49,462 nt of DNA from Pseudonocardia sp. N23 (GTDB lineage Bacteria > Actinomycetota > Actinomycetes > Mycobacteriales > Pseudonocardiaceae): positions 154,915 through 204,376 of the forward strand of contig NZ_BEGX01000057.1 of NCBI RefSeq assembly GCF_002583555.1, read 5' to 3'. This document shows positions 9,237-18,582 of this stretch, in pieces. Numbering within the stretch: position 1 is the stretch's first letter; each line of letters opens with the position of its first letter. The translations under genes and the position numbers were made by a program. The notes beneath the pieces were generated by a model, which saw only the letters and a list, made by a program, of their open reading frames with translations, was not told the DNA's origin and did no database searches.

Positions 9237-9953
9237 GTGGCCGTTGTGGGCCAGGGCGCACCACTGCGCAGTTCCACGGGAGCTGTGCTGTCGCCTTCCA
9301 TGGTCCCGCACCCGCGGGAAGAGCTTTTCTCGGTGCTGGTGGTCGATGACCACCCGCTCCTTCGCGAGGCGATCGCCGCGCGACTGCGCTCGATGGGGGC
9401 AGGAACGGTGCACGAGGCCGCCTCGGTGGCCGAAGCCCGTGCCCGAGCGCAGGCGCACGGACCGTGCGACCTCGCGATCCTCGATCTCGGACTGCCCGAC
9501 GGAAGCGGGCTCGATCTCGTCACCGAACTGCGCGCGCTGGGCTGGAACCGGCTCGTCGTGCTCGCGTCGTCCGACGACCCGTACGCCGTCCGCTCGGCCT
9601 TCCAGGCCGGTGCCCAGGCATACCTCCTCAAGTCGGCCTCCCCGGCCGTCGTGACCGACGGCGTGAAGCGTGTGCTCGACGGCGGCGTCTACGCCGACCC
9701 GACGGTGGCACCGCTCCTCGCCACGGGCACGCGCGTCCCCGGGACCGACAACACCCCGCGGGAGCTCTCGGCCCGTGAGGTGGAGGTGCTCCAGCTCGTC
9801 GCGGACGGCCAGTCGAACAAGGAGATCGGCGAAGCGCTGAGCCTGTCGGCGCTGACCGTCAAGAGCCACCTGTCGCGCATCGGGCGCAAGCTCGGCACGG
9901 GTGACCGGGCGCAGATGGTGGCGCTCGCGATGCGTGCGGGAGTCATCCGCTGA
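9237..9953 (+). CDS. Orphan NarL/LuxR-family response regulator
   Basis: A two-domain response regulator. The receiver domain has VLVVDDHPLLREA, the phospho-acceptor Asp in LAILDLGLPDGSG and the conserved Lys in YLLKSASP. The C-terminal LuxR helix-turn-helix reads ELSAREVEVLQLVADGQSNKEIGEALSLS then TVKSHLSRI. GTG 9237 is preferred because AGGGAGG sits about 7 nt upstream; ATG 9231 in the same frame is only 1 nt from it, too close. An unusual tail of about 20 residues precedes the receiver domain. No histidine kinase adjoins it, so the signal is unknown. The 250-bp upstream gap holds no other gene. Confidence 0.88.
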   Translation: MAVVGQGAPLRSSTGAVLSPSMVPHPREELFSVLVVDDHPLLREAIAARLRSMGAGTVHEAASVAEARARAQAHGPCDLAILDLGLPDGSGLDLVTELRALGWNRLVVLASSDDPYAVRSAFQAGAQAYLLKSASPAVVTDGVKRVLDGGVYADPTVAPLLATGTRVPGTDNTPRELSAREVEVLQLVADGQSNKEIGEALSLSALTVKSHLSRIGRKLGTGDRAQMVALAMRAGVIR

Positions 9954-9988
9954 CGACGAACCAACCCAGCGCTCCCCCACGCCATGGG

Positions 9989-11215
9989 GTGGACGGCACG
10001 ACCGGCGGAGAAGGTCACCCCGACGGACCCGTGCCCCTGCTGCGTCCTGCCGACGGCCTGCCCGACGTGGTGGCCGACGCGCAGGCGCTGGAGCGCATCG
10101 CGGCGGACTTCGCGGCGGGCTCCGGCCCGATCGCGGTCGACGCCGAGCGGGCCTCGGGCTTCCGCTACTCGCAACGGGCCTACCTGGTGCAGCTGCGCCG
10201 GGAAGGCGCGGGATCGGCGCTGGTCGACCCGATCCCACTGGGATCGGACCTGTCGGCTCTCGCTCCCGCGCTGACCGGTCCGGAGTGGGTGCTGCACGCG
10301 GCATCGCAGGATCTGGCGTGTCTGGCCGAGGTCGGGCTCCTCCCGACGTCGCTGTTCGACACCGAGCTCGCGGGCCGGCTCGCCGGTCTCCCCCGCGTCG
10401 GGCTCGGGCCGATGGTCGAACAGCTGCTCGGACTGGCACTCGAGAAGGGCCACGGGGCCGCCGACTGGTCCCGACGACCGCTCCCCGAGGACTGGCTCGT
10501 GTATGCGGCCCTGGACGTCGAGGTGCTCGTCGAGCTGCGTGACCTGCTCGCCGGGATGCTCGCCGACCAGGGCAAGCTCGGGTTCGCCGAGCAGGAGTTC
10601 GAGGCCGTGCGCACCGCTCCCCCACCGGCTCCGCGTGCGGAGCCGTGGCGGCGCACGTCCGGGATCCACAAGGTGCGCAAGCCCCGGTCACTCGCCGCGG
10701 TACGCGCGCTGTGGGAGGCGCGCGACAAGCTCGCCGCCGAACGCGACATCGCGCCGGGTCGGGTCCTGCCCGACTCGGCGATCGTCGAGGCCGCCGTCGT
10801 CGCGCCCACCTCACCGGGTGCGCTGGCGGCGCTCCCGGTGTTCCGTGGGCGCTCGCAGCGGCGGCTCACGTCGTACTGGTTCGCCGCGGTCGACGAGGCG
10901 GCGAAGCTCCCCGGCGACGAGCTGCCCCGGTCGACCGTTCCCGGCGACGGTCCGCCGCCGGTGGCACGCTGGTCCGACCGCGACCCCGAGGCGGCGGCCC
11001 GGCTCTCCGCGGCGCGCGCCGCGCTCGCCACGCTCAGCGAGGAGTGGACGATCCCCGTCGAGAACCTGCTGCTGCCCGATCTGCTGCGCCGCATCTGCTG
11101 GGCCCCGCCCGCGGACGGCGACGTCCGTACCGCCCTCACCGCCGGCGGTGCGCGGCCGTGGCAGGTCGAGCTGACCACGTCGCTGCTCGAGACGGCGGTC
11201 ACCGCCCGCGCCTGA
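9989..11215 (+). CDS. rnd: RNase D-like 3'-5' exoribonuclease with HRDC domain
   Basis: About 408 residues. The N-terminal DEDDy exonuclease domain shows IAVDAERASGFRYSQRAYLVQLR (first acidic pair), LHAASQDLACL (second Asp) and VYAALDVEVLVEL (Tyr and final Asp). An HRDC-type helical domain follows (KPRSLAAVRALWEARDKLAAERDIAPGRVLPD), and an actinobacterial C-terminal region. It probably trims tRNA or other stable RNA 3' ends. GTG 9989 is given; GTG 10031 in frame is an alternative. It follows the orphan regulator by 35 bp and converges with a histidine kinase gene. Confidence 0.88.
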   Translation: MDGTTGGEGHPDGPVPLLRPADGLPDVVADAQALERIAADFAAGSGPIAVDAERASGFRYSQRAYLVQLRREGAGSALVDPIPLGSDLSALAPALTGPEWVLHAASQDLACLAEVGLLPTSLFDTELAGRLAGLPRVGLGPMVEQLLGLALEKGHGAADWSRRPLPEDWLVYAALDVEVLVELRDLLAGMLADQGKLGFAEQEFEAVRTAPPPAPRAEPWRRTSGIHKVRKPRSLAAVRALWEARDKLAAERDIAPGRVLPDSAIVEAAVVAPTSPGALAALPVFRGRSQRRLTSYWFAAVDEAAKLPGDELPRSTVPGDGPPPVARWSDRDPEAAARLSAARAALATLSEEWTIPVENLLLPDLLRRICWAPPADGDVRTALTAGGARPWQVELTTSLLETAVTARA

Positions 11216-11246
11216 CCCCTTCGCGGACCCGCCGTCGGAACCGGCA

Positions 11247-11301
11247 GGGACGACACCGGCTGGGACGACACCGGCTGGGACGACACCGGCTGGGACGACA
11301 C
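11247..11301. repeat. 15-bp tandem repeat, about 3.7 copies
   Basis: GGGACGACACCGGCT is repeated three times exactly and then partly (GGGACGACAC) in the 88-bp gap between the convergent RNase D-like and histidine kinase genes. It is not in a gene. It is a simple slippage-type repeat whose copy number may vary between strains. Confidence 0.9.
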
Positions 11302-11303
11302 TG

Positions 11304-12491
11304 TCAGCGACGCGGGACGCGCGTCGGCGCAGGCAACCGCACCGTCACCGCCAGCCCGCCGCCCGGCACGGCGTCACCGCGGACGGCGCCCCCGTGCGCG
11401 AGCACCACCGCCCGGACGATCGACAGCCCCAGACCGCTGCCCGGGGTGTCGCCCGTCCGTTCCCGCGGGCCGCGGCGGAACGGCTCGAACAGCTCCGCCA
11501 CCCGGTCCGGCGCGATCACCGGGCCGCTCGACGCGACGCGCAACTCCACGCCGCCGTCGACGAGCGCCGTCGACACCTCGACCCAACCGCCGGACACGTT
11601 GTGGCGCACCGCGTTCTCCAGCAGGTTGCCGGTGACGCGGGCGAGCAGGACCGGGTCGCCCGCGATGTGCGCGGGCCCCGTGGTCACCGCGAACCGCAGG
11701 CCGCGCGCCGCCGCGTCCCCCGAGACCGCCGCCACCCCGGACGCGGCCAGCTCGCCGAGGTCGACCGCGTCGCCGTCCACGTGCTCGACCGCCTGGGTGC
11801 GGGCCAGCAGCAGCAACGCCCCGACCAGCTCGTCGGCCCGACGGGTTGCGTCGCGGACGACCCCGGCCATCCGGCGCAGCTCCGTGACGTCGGCGTCCGG
11901 GTCGGCCAACGTCACGTCGACCTCCGTGCGCAGGACGGCCAGCGGGGTCCGCAGCTCGTGGCTCGCGTTGGCGACGAACCGGCGCTGCCCGTCGAACGCC
12001 GCCTGCAGCCGGTCGAGCATCGCGTCGAACACCTCGGCCAGCTCCGCGACCTCGCCGCGGGCGTCGCGCAGCGCGATCCGCTCGTCGAGCGACTCCGCCG
12101 ACAGCCGCCGCGCCGTGGCCGTCACCGCGTGCAGTGGTGCGAGCACGCGCCCGACCAGCACCCACGACACCACCGCGGCCGCGATCACCACCAGCGGGAA
12201 CGCGATCAGCCCGGCGCGCAGCACCTCCGCCCGCGCCGCCTCACCGACCGCCGCCCCCACATGACCGGCGTCGACCTCGACCCCACCGACGCGGACCGTC
12301 CCGCCCGCCGGGAACGCCGGCACGGCGCTCTCCGCGACCCGGCCGACGAGCAGCCACCCCAGCCACAGCAGCAGCACGCTGACCAGGGCGACGAGGACGG
12401 TCGCCAGCACGGTCAGCCGCGGGCGCAGCCCAGGTCCCGGCCGCCGGGCGACAGGGGTGCCCGGCGGCCCCGGCGTGCCGGGCGTGGCCAT
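11304..12491 (-). CDS. Sensor histidine kinase (OmpR-partner type)
   Basis: A 395-residue membrane kinase. Two transmembrane helices (about residues 26-50 and 93-115) enclose a short extracytoplasmic sensor of about 40 residues. They are followed by a HAMP linker (LAPLHAVTATARRLSAESLDERI), a dimerisation/H-box with the phospho-His in FVANASHELRTPLA, and an ATPase domain with N-box NLLENAVRHN and G-box GSGLGLSIVRAVV. It follows the OmpR-type regulator gene by 10 bp, so they form one system. The very small sensor loop suggests sensing at the membrane rather than of a large ligand. Confidence 0.93.
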   Translation of the reverse strand: MATPGTPGPPGTPVARRPGPGLRPRLTVLATVLVALVSVLLLWLGWLLVGRVAESAVPAFPAGGTVRVGGVEVDAGHVGAAVGEAARAEVLRAGLIAFPLVVIAAAVVSWVLVGRVLAPLHAVTATARRLSAESLDERIALRDARGEVAELAEVFDAMLDRLQAAFDGQRRFVANASHELRTPLAVLRTEVDVTLADPDADVTELRRMAGVVRDATRRADELVGALLLLARTQAVEHVDGDAVDLGELAASGVAAVSGDAAARGLRFAVTTGPAHIAGDPVLLARVTGNLLENAVRHNVSGGWVEVSTALVDGGVELRVASSGPVIAPDRVAELFEPFRRGPRERTGDTPGSGLGLSIVRAVVLAHGGAVRGDAVPGGGLAVTVRLPAPTRVPRR

Positions 12492-12501
12492 GTCCGCCCG
12501 G

Positions 12502-13167
12502 TCAGCCTGCCGCCGGAACGCGGTACCCGGCGCCGACGACGGTCTCGATCACGCCCGGATCGCCCAGCTTCTTGCGCAGCGTCATGACGGTGACCCGCAC
12601 CGTCGTGGTGAACGGGTCGGCGTTCTCGTCCCAGACCCGCTCCAGCAGCTCCTCGCTCGACACCACGGCCCCGCCGGCCCCCATCAGCACCTCGAGGACG
12701 CCGAACTCCTTGCGCGTCAGCTCGACCGGCTCGGCGGCACGGCGCACCGTCCGGCGCGCCGGGTCGAGCGAGACGTCACCCGCGACGAGCAGCGGCGGGG
12801 TGGCCGGGGTGGCCCGCCGGCCGAGGGCCCGGACCCGTGCCACGAGCTCCGGGAAGTCGAAGGGCTTGGCCAGGTAGTCGTCCGCGCCGAGGGACAGGCC
12901 GTCGACCTTGTCGGCCACCGACCCACTTGCCGTGAGCATCAGCACCCGTGTCGTCGCCGCCGACGCGACGATCTCGGCGCACAGCTCGTCGCCCGACATC
13001 GACGGCAGGTCGCGGTCGAGCAGCACCACGTCGTAGCGGGTGATGCCGACCTTCTCCTGACCCTCCACGCCGTCGTAGGCGACGTCGACCGCCATGCCCT
13101 CGCGGCGTAGTCCGCGGGCCACCGCCTCCGCGAGCGGGCGCTCGTCCTCCACGACCAGAACGCGCAT
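12502..13167 (-). CDS. OmpR/PhoB-family response regulator
   Basis: A 221-residue regulator: receiver domain with RVLVVEDERPLAEA, phospho-Asp in VVLLDRDLPSMSG and Lys in YLAKPFDFPELVARV, then a winged-helix domain (ELTRKEFGVLEVLMGAGGAVVSSEELLERVWDE and VTVMTLRKKLGD). Its ATG overlaps the dxs stop codon by one base (TGATG), so its translation is probably coupled to dxs. The partner kinase follows directly. Linking an isoprenoid enzyme gene to a two-component system is noteworthy; regulatory targets are unknown. Confidence 0.93.
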   Translation of the reverse strand: MRVLVVEDERPLAEAVARGLRREGMAVDVAYDGVEGQEKVGITRYDVVLLDRDLPSMSGDELCAEIVASAATTRVLMLTASGSVADKVDGLSLGADDYLAKPFDFPELVARVRALGRRATPATPPLLVAGDVSLDPARRTVRRAAEPVELTRKEFGVLEVLMGAGGAVVSSEELLERVWDENADPFTTTVRVTVMTLRKKLGDPGVIETVVGAGYRVPAAG

Positions 13168-15164
13168 CAGCGGGCCCGGTCCTCGGACTCCCCCGCGGTC
13201 CGCTCCTCGGGCGAGACCGGCGCCTGGAGCATGCCGCCGTCGACCGCACCCTCGACGACGCGGCAGCCCGGCAGCGCCGACGCCCACTCGGTGACACGGC
13301 GGGCCACGTCCTGCGCGGTGAGGCCCACGGCCGAGAGCAGGTCGGCGCGGCTGCCGTGGTCGAGGAACGCCTGCGGCAGCGCGATGTCGCGGCTCGGGAC
13401 GTCGACCTCGTCGGCGCGCAACAGGTCCGACAGCGCAGAGCCGAACCCGCCGTGGCGGCCACAGTCCGACACCGTGACGACGAGCTGATGCGCCGCCGCG
13501 AGCTCGACCATCGCCTGCGGCACCGGCAGCACCCAGCGCGGGTCGACGACGGTGACGCCGATCCCCTGGTGTGCCAACCGTTCCGCCGCCGCCACCCCGA
13601 GCTCGGCGAACGCGCCGACGCACGCCAGCAGGACCGTCGGCGCCTCGGCACCGGAGGCAGGCTCGACCAGCACGTCGACCGCGCCGATGCCGTGTCCACC
13701 GATACGGCGCACCGCCGGTACCGACTCGACGACCGCGCCCTTGGGGAACCGCAGTGCCGTCGGGCCGTCCTCGACGGCGACGGCCTCGGCCAGCTCCTCG
13801 CGCAGCGTCCCCGCATCGCGGGGCGCGGCCACCCGCATGCCCGGGACGACGCCCAGGATCGACAGGTCCCACATCCCGTTGTGCGACGGCCCGTCGCTGC
13901 CCGTCACGCCCGCCCGGTCGAGGACCAGCGTGACCGCCTGCTCGTGCAGCGCCACGTCGAACATGAGCTGGTCGAACGCCCGGTTGAGGAACGTCGAGTA
14001 CAGGGCGACGACCGGGTGCAGGCCACCCCGCGCGAGCCCCGCCGCCGACGTCAGCGCATGCTGCTCGGCGATGCCGACGTCGATGCAGCGCTCCGGGTAG
14101 GTCTCGGCGAACTTCGCGAGCCCCACCGGGCCCAGCATCGCCGCCGTGATCGCCACGACGTCGGGCCGGAGCGCACCGAGGGCGACCATCTCCTCGGAGA
14201 ACACGCTCGTCCAGCCCTGGGTCTTCGGCCCGGTCGGCAGGCCGGTGGCCGGGTCGAACGCCGACGGGCTGTGCATCTGCTCGGCCGCGTCGTTCTCCGC
14301 GGGCAGGTAGCCGTTGCCCTTGCGCGTCACCGCGTGCACGATCACCGGCCCGCCGAAGCGGCGGGCGCGCTGCAGCGCCGACTCCATCGCTGCCACGTCG
14401 TGCCCGTCGATCGGACCGAAGTACTTCAGGCCCAGGTCGGAGAACAGCTCCTGCGGGCTGATCGCGTCCTTCACCCCGGCCTTGAGGGCGTGCAGGCCGG
14501 CGTAGATCGCGGGACCGACCACCGGGGTACCGCGCAGCGCATGCTTGCCCGCGTCGAGCACCCGCTCGTAGCCGGGCTGCAGCCGCAGCGACGCCAGCCG
14601 GTCGGCCAGACCCCCGATCGTCGGCGAGTACGACCGGCCGTTGTCGTTGACCACGACGACCACGTTGCGGTCCGGCGCCGCGGCGATGTTGTTCAACGCC
14701 TCCCAGGCCATGCCGCCGGTGAGCGCCCCGTCGCCGATGACGGCGACGACGTGCCGGTTCTCCCCCTTGAGCGCGTACGCGCGCGCGAGCCCGTCGGCCC
14801 ACGACAGCGACGTCGACGCGTGGCTGTTCTCCACCACGTCGTGCTCGCTCTCGTCGCGGTTCGGGTAACCCGACAGCCCGCCCGTCATCTTCAGCCGGTC
14901 CCAGCCGTCCTGGCGGCCGGTGAGCAGCTTGTGGACGTAGGCCTGATGGCCCGTGTCCCAGATCAGGGTGTCGTGCGGCGAGTCGAAGACGCGGTGCAAC
15001 GCGATCGTCAGCTCGATGACGCCGAGGTTGGGGCCGAGATGGCCCCCCGTGCGCGAGACGGACGTGACGAGGAACCGGCGGATCTCGGCCGCGAGCTCGG
15101 CCAGCTCGGCCGGGCCGAGCCGGCGGAGGTCACGCGGACCATGGAGGGAACGCAACAGGCTCAC
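13167..15164 (-). CDS. dxs: 1-deoxy-D-xylulose-5-phosphate synthase
   Basis: A 665-residue thiamine-diphosphate enzyme that condenses pyruvate with glyceraldehyde 3-phosphate, the first step of the MEP isoprenoid pathway. Recognisable segments are [32 protein letters not shown], the ThDP/Mg motif [35 protein letters not shown] (catalytic Glu) and [15 protein letters not shown]. Length is usual for actinobacterial Dxs. It is first in a dxs-regulator-kinase unit and overlaps the regulator start by one base. Assignment is firm. Confidence 0.96.
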   Translation of the reverse strand: MSLLRSLHGPRDLRRLGPAELAELAAEIRRFLVTSVSRTGGHLGPNLGVIELTIALHRVFDSPHDTLIWDTGHQAYVHKLLTGRQDGWDRLKMTGGLSGYPNRDESEHDVVENSHASTSLSWADGLARAYALKGENRHVVAVIGDGALTGGMAWEALNNIAAAPDRNVVVVVNDNGRSYSPTIGGLADRLASLRLQPGYERVLDAGKHALRGTPVVGPAIYAGLHALKAGVKDAISPQELFSDLGLKYFGPIDGHDVAAMESALQRARRFGGPVIVHAVTRKGNGYLPAENDAAEQMHSPSAFDPATGLPTGPKTQGWTSVFSEEMVALGALRPDVVAITAAMLGPVGLAKFAETYPERCIDVGIAEQHALTSAAGLARGGLHPVVALYSTFLNRAFDQLMFDVALHEQAVTLVLDRAGVTGSDGPSHNGMWDLSILGVVPGMRVAAPRDAGTLREELAEAVAVEDGPTALRFPKGAVVESVPAVRRIGGHGIGAVDVLVEPASGAEAPTVLLACVGAFAELGVAAAERLAHQGIGVTVVDPRWVLPVPQAMVELAAAHQLVVTVSDCGRHGGFGSALSDLLRADEVDVPSRDIALPQAFLDHGSRADLLSAVGLTAQDVARRVTEWASALPGCRVVEGAVDGGMLQAPVSPEERTAGESEDRAR

Positions 15165-15316
15165 TCCTCCACCATACGGTCGTGGGGATCATCCGACCCG
15201 GCGCGTCCACGCCCCCGGCGCCCTCTCTCGACGAGTGGCACACGGACGATCGCCGTGCGGCAGCCGAGTGCGCCGACGGCCACCCGGCGGCGTTCCGACG
15301 GGTGGCGCGGGCCCGC

Positions 15317-16624
15317 TCAGTCCTGGGCGGTGCGTGCCTGCGGGACGAGCGGTGCGGCCGTGACCCGGACCGTGTTGCGGCCCGCGTCCTTCGCCGCGTA
15401 GAGCGCCACGTCGGCCGCGGCCAGCACCGTCTCCAGGTCCTGCCCGTCGGCAGGGAAGGTCGCGCCGCCGATCGAGATCGTCAGACCGTCGACGACGAGC
15501 GGGCCCGCCGACGTCGTCACCGGTACCCCGAGCCGCTCCACCCGGCGCCGGACCCGGTCGGCGACGGCGAGCACCTCACGACGTCCAGCCCCCGTCCCCG
15601 GCAGATCGGGCAGCAGGACGACGAACTCCTCACCGCCGAAGCGCGCCACCAGGTCGTCCTGCCGGACCTCGGCCCGCAGCTCGGCCGCCACCGCTGCCAG
15701 CACCGCGTCGCCCACCAGGTGCCCGTGGGTGTCGTTGACGGCCTTGAAGTGGTCGAGGTCGGCGATGAGCACCGCGGCCGAGCCGTTCGTACGGCGGACC
15801 CGGCCGAGCTGGTGGTTCGCCTCCGCCCGCCACGCCGCGACGTTGAGCAGGCCGGTCTTCTGGTCGGTTGTCGCCGCCTCCTCGAGCTGTCGGACCTGCA
15901 CCGCGCGCTGCAGCACCAGCAGCGGGGCCAGCGCCAGCGCCGCCGTCCACCGGTCGGCCGTGAGCGCCAGGGCGACCATCACCCCCAGGCACAGCGTCGC
16001 CAGCTCCAGGACGTGGTCGTCCACACCGCCGACGAGCTCGCGCGCGGACGGCCGACCGCCGCCCAGCGCCATCGCCGCCGCGACCAGCACGTTGTTGACC
16101 AGGAGGTACGCCACCGCGGCCAGCGCGACCCAGCCCAGTGCCGGCAGCCCCTCCCCGGCACCGCCGTCGCGAACCGGAGCGACCACCGCGTGGGCCGCCT
16201 GGGCCGCGAGCACGACGGTGGCGGCCGTGTAGACGAGGCGGTACAGCGGCACACCCGCCGGCTTCCACACCCGCAGCCACAGATGGGCGTACAGCACGAC
16301 GACCACCGCCGCCGAGATCCGCAACGGCAGCAGCAGCGCCGCGGCGAACGTCCACACGGAGCTGAGGTCGAAGTAGGCGGTCGCCGCGACCCGGCGGCGC
16401 ACCCGCTCGATGCCGGTGGCGGCCTCGATGTGCACCGTGCCCAGGACCAGCAACCAGGCACCCAGGACGACGTCGCCTGCGACGATGCCCGCCCCGTCGC
16501 GGCCCATGTTGACGAGCCAGCCCGCAGCCACGAACACGACCGCGAGGAGCTCCGCGGTGAGGACGAGCACCCGCACCCGGAGCGGTTCCGACCAGAGTGC
16601 CCAGCGAGCCGAGGACGCCAACAC
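15317..16624 (-). CDS. Membrane-bound diguanylate cyclase (GGDEF) A
   Basis: About 435 residues. The N-terminal half contains several hydrophobic segments (roughly six helices, residues 15-230) forming a membrane sensor unit. The C-terminal GGDEF domain has LIADLDHFKAVNDTHGHLVGD and the active-site ARFGGEEFVVLLPD, so it should make cyclic di-GMP. An inhibitory I-site RxxD (RQDD) lies exactly five residues before GGEEF. GTG 16624 is chosen because GGGGGAGG is about 7 nt upstream; GTG 16645 would place that site inside the gene. A second similar cyclase gene lies immediately upstream on the same strand. Confidence 0.88.
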   Translation of the reverse strand: MLASSARWALWSEPLRVRVLVLTAELLAVVFVAAGWLVNMGRDGAGIVAGDVVLGAWLLVLGTVHIEAATGIERVRRRVAATAYFDLSSVWTFAAALLLPLRISAAVVVVLYAHLWLRVWKPAGVPLYRLVYTAATVVLAAQAAHAVVAPVRDGGAGEGLPALGWVALAAVAYLLVNNVLVAAAMALGGGRPSARELVGGVDDHVLELATLCLGVMVALALTADRWTAALALAPLLVLQRAVQVRQLEEAATTDQKTGLLNVAAWRAEANHQLGRVRRTNGSAAVLIADLDHFKAVNDTHGHLVGDAVLAAVAAELRAEVRQDDLVARFGGEEFVVLLPDLPGTGAGRREVLAVADRVRRRVERLGVPVTTSAGPLVVDGLTISIGGATFPADGQDLETVLAAADVALYAAKDAGRNTVRVTAAPLVPQARTAQD

Positions 16625-16768
16625 GATCGAGCCTCCCCCGGACACTTCGATGCCGACGAGGTACGAGGCTAGTGACCCCGGTCGGAACTGTCAGTCGAAG
16701 GTCGGTCACTCAACGGGGTGGATTCCGTCCGTACACGTCACACCAGGTGACGACGCCTGTACAGAAGG

Positions 16769-18169
16769 TCAGCCGGCGACGGGAGGTTCGCCACTCTCGC
16801 CCACGGCCTCGGTGAGGGCGGGACCCGAGCCGGTCCGGCCCGGCATCCGGTCGGGGCGGCTGTGCTGACCGACGTGCACGCGGTTGCGACCCGAGCGCTT
16901 GGCCGAGTACAACGCCGAGTCGGCCGTCTCCATGAGGCGGGTGAGGTCGGTGCCGTCGGTTCCGTACGCGGCGCCGCCGATCGAGACGGTGAGGCCGCTG
17001 ATCGTGAGCGGGCCGTCCGGCGTCGGCATCTGGATAGCCAGGCTCTCCACGCGCCGCCGGATGCGGTCGGCCACCAGCCGCAGCTCCGCGCTGCCGTAGT
17101 CGCTGTCGTCGACACCCGGGAGCAGGATCACGAACTCCTCGCCGCCGAACCGGCCGACCAGGTCGTTCTCCCGCACCTCGTCGCGCAACGTCGCCGCCAC
17201 CGCCGAGAGCACCTCGTCGCCCGCGAGGTGGCCGTGCCGGTCGTTCACCGACTTGAAGTGGTCGAGGTCGAGGATCAGCAGCGAGGCGGACCCGCCCTGA
17301 CGGACCGCGCGACCCACCTCACGCTGGGCGTAGGCATGCCACGCCGCCGCGTTGAGCAGCCCCGTCTTCCCGTCGGTGCTGGCCGCCTCCTCCAGCTGCC
17401 GCACCAGCACCGCGCGGTGCAGCACCAGCAGCGCGGGCAGTACGAACACGACCAACCAGGGGTTGATGGCGAGGACGATCGCCGTGAGCCCGCCCAGGCA
17501 CAGCGTGGCCAGCTCGAGCGCGTTCTCGTCCCAGTGCCCCAGCACCGTGGTGACCGTGGGGTTCGGCGAGCTGACCGCGATCGCGCCGGCGATGAGCCCG
17601 CTGTTGATCGTCGTGTACACGAGCAGCGCCAGGACCAGCGCGAACGGGCCGGCACCCGAGCCGAGGCCGGTAGCCACGTGATCGGGGGCGACGTAGCCGA
17701 CGACCGCACCCGCCGCGAGACAGGCCAGGACGACGGTGGCCGTGCTGAACACCTGCCGGTAGACCGGCACCCGCGGCCGCCACGCCCGCCACCACAGATG
17801 CGTGAAGACGACTATCGCGACACCCGTCGCGAGCACCGGCGGCAGGAGCACCGCGCCGGCGAAGGTCCAGACCGAGCTGAGGTCGACGTGCGGGGTCTCG
17901 GTGACGCGTCGTCGCACCCGTTCGGCACGGACCGCGATCTCGGTGTGCAGGACGCCCAGCAACATCAGCGTGCCCGCGTCGAGAAGTCGTCCCGTGGACA
18001 GACCCGGAGCAGTGGCACTCAGAACGACGAGAGCGAGTGCGGTCAGTTCGACCACGAATACAGGCAGCATCACTCGAGCAGGCACGTTCCACACGGCCCA
18101 TCGAGTGATTCGCCACGGGCGTGGAAATGCTCCGTCCGGAGTACTTCCATCGCCCAGTTCGCTACTCAT
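16769..18169 (-). CDS. Membrane-bound diguanylate cyclase (GGDEF) B
   Basis: A 466-residue paralogue of the following cyclase, with the same design: a multi-helix membrane domain (about residues 25-260, including VWTFAGAVLLPPVLATGVAIVV, where the paralogue has a matching VWTFAAALLLP) and a GGDEF domain with LLILDLDHFKSVNDRHGHLAGDE and VGRFGGEEFVILLPG. The I-site RxxD (REND) is present. The pair looks like a tandem duplication. Its promoter region (18170 onwards) is shared, divergently, with the hexapeptide array, so cyclic di-GMP signalling and the array may be physiologically connected; this is inference from position only. Confidence 0.88.
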   Translation of the reverse strand: MSSELGDGSTPDGAFPRPWRITRWAVWNVPARVMLPVFVVELTALALVVLSATAPGLSTGRLLDAGTLMLLGVLHTEIAVRAERVRRRVTETPHVDLSSVWTFAGAVLLPPVLATGVAIVVFTHLWWRAWRPRVPVYRQVFSTATVVLACLAAGAVVGYVAPDHVATGLGSGAGPFALVLALLVYTTINSGLIAGAIAVSSPNPTVTTVLGHWDENALELATLCLGGLTAIVLAINPWLVVFVLPALLVLHRAVLVRQLEEAASTDGKTGLLNAAAWHAYAQREVGRAVRQGGSASLLILDLDHFKSVNDRHGHLAGDEVLSAVAATLRDEVRENDLVGRFGGEEFVILLPGVDDSDYGSAELRLVADRIRRRVESLAIQMPTPDGPLTISGLTVSIGGAAYGTDGTDLTRLMETADSALYSAKRSGRNRVHVGQHSRPDRMPGRTGSGPALTEAVGESGEPPVAG

Positions 18170-18182
18170 TCATACTCTCAGT

Positions 18183-18202
18183 CGTCCGGCTGTCACCGGA
18201 CG
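18183..18202. promoter_or_regulatory. Small inverted repeat in the divergent promoter region
   Basis: CGTCCGG and CCGGACG flank a 6-nt spacer, immediately upstream of cyclase B and 120 bp upstream of the first array unit. It may be an operator or hairpin in either leader. No transcription start can be assigned. Confidence 0.35.
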
Positions 18203-18276
18203 TGAGAATAGTTGATCGCGGCAGCCGCTGTCATGAGCAGTGAGCCCAACGGCACATGAGAACGTGCCCGGGGTCA

Positions 18277-18300
18277 CCGAGCGTGGTCGACCACGCTCGG
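18277..18300. promoter_or_regulatory. Perfect 24-bp palindrome directly before the hexapeptide array
   Basis: Each half is 12 bp (left half CCGAGCGTGGTC, right half its exact reverse complement) with no spacer. It ends 5 bp before the Shine-Dalgarno sequence GGAGGAGG of the first array ORF. It could be an operator for a dimeric repressor, or a hairpin in the leader RNA that limits access to the first ribosome site. It is the strongest dyad in the 150-bp divergent region. Confidence 0.6.
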
Positions 18301-18319
18301 ACACGGGAGGAGGTGCGCA

Positions 18320-18343
18320 GTGCGTAACAAGAGCTGGCACTGA
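18320..18343 (+). CDS. Array unit 1: MRNKSWH heptapeptide ORF
   Basis: GTG start, 7 codons, TGA. GGAGGAGG at 18306-18313 is 6 nt upstream. It differs from the others by a CAC (His) codon inserted before the stop and by CGT for Arg. It is separated from the rest by about 240 bp. Confidence 0.65.
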   Translation: MRNKSWH

Positions 18344-18582
18344 CGAGCGCGCCGTTCCTGCCGTCCCCGCAGGTTCGCAGGCCCCACCGACGTGGTCGGA
18401 GCTCCGCGGACCCCACGCGCCGGACGGCCCGCGCGCGGCGACGGCAACCGCCGGAACACCTTTGCGGTCGCCTCACGGAATTCATCGCGCGCAGAACCCG
18501 GAACGTCACGACGAACGACTCCGCCTCGGCGCGCCGCGTCGATTTCAGCACGCATTCCGGAAACGGGAAGAGGAATAGGTGC
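18344..18582. other. Spacer between array unit 1 and the main array; no gene seen
   Basis: This 239-bp stretch has no hexapeptide copy and no credible gene. Its right half is less GC-rich (GGAATTC, GATTTCAGCACGCATTCC), so a promoter for the main array could lie here, but no clear -35/-10 pair was identified. Confidence 0.4.

Noticed and set aside
11247..11301. Iteron-like origin or regulator sites
   Set aside because: Three exact 15-bp copies in a short convergent gap are better explained by replication slippage; there is no replication gene nearby.
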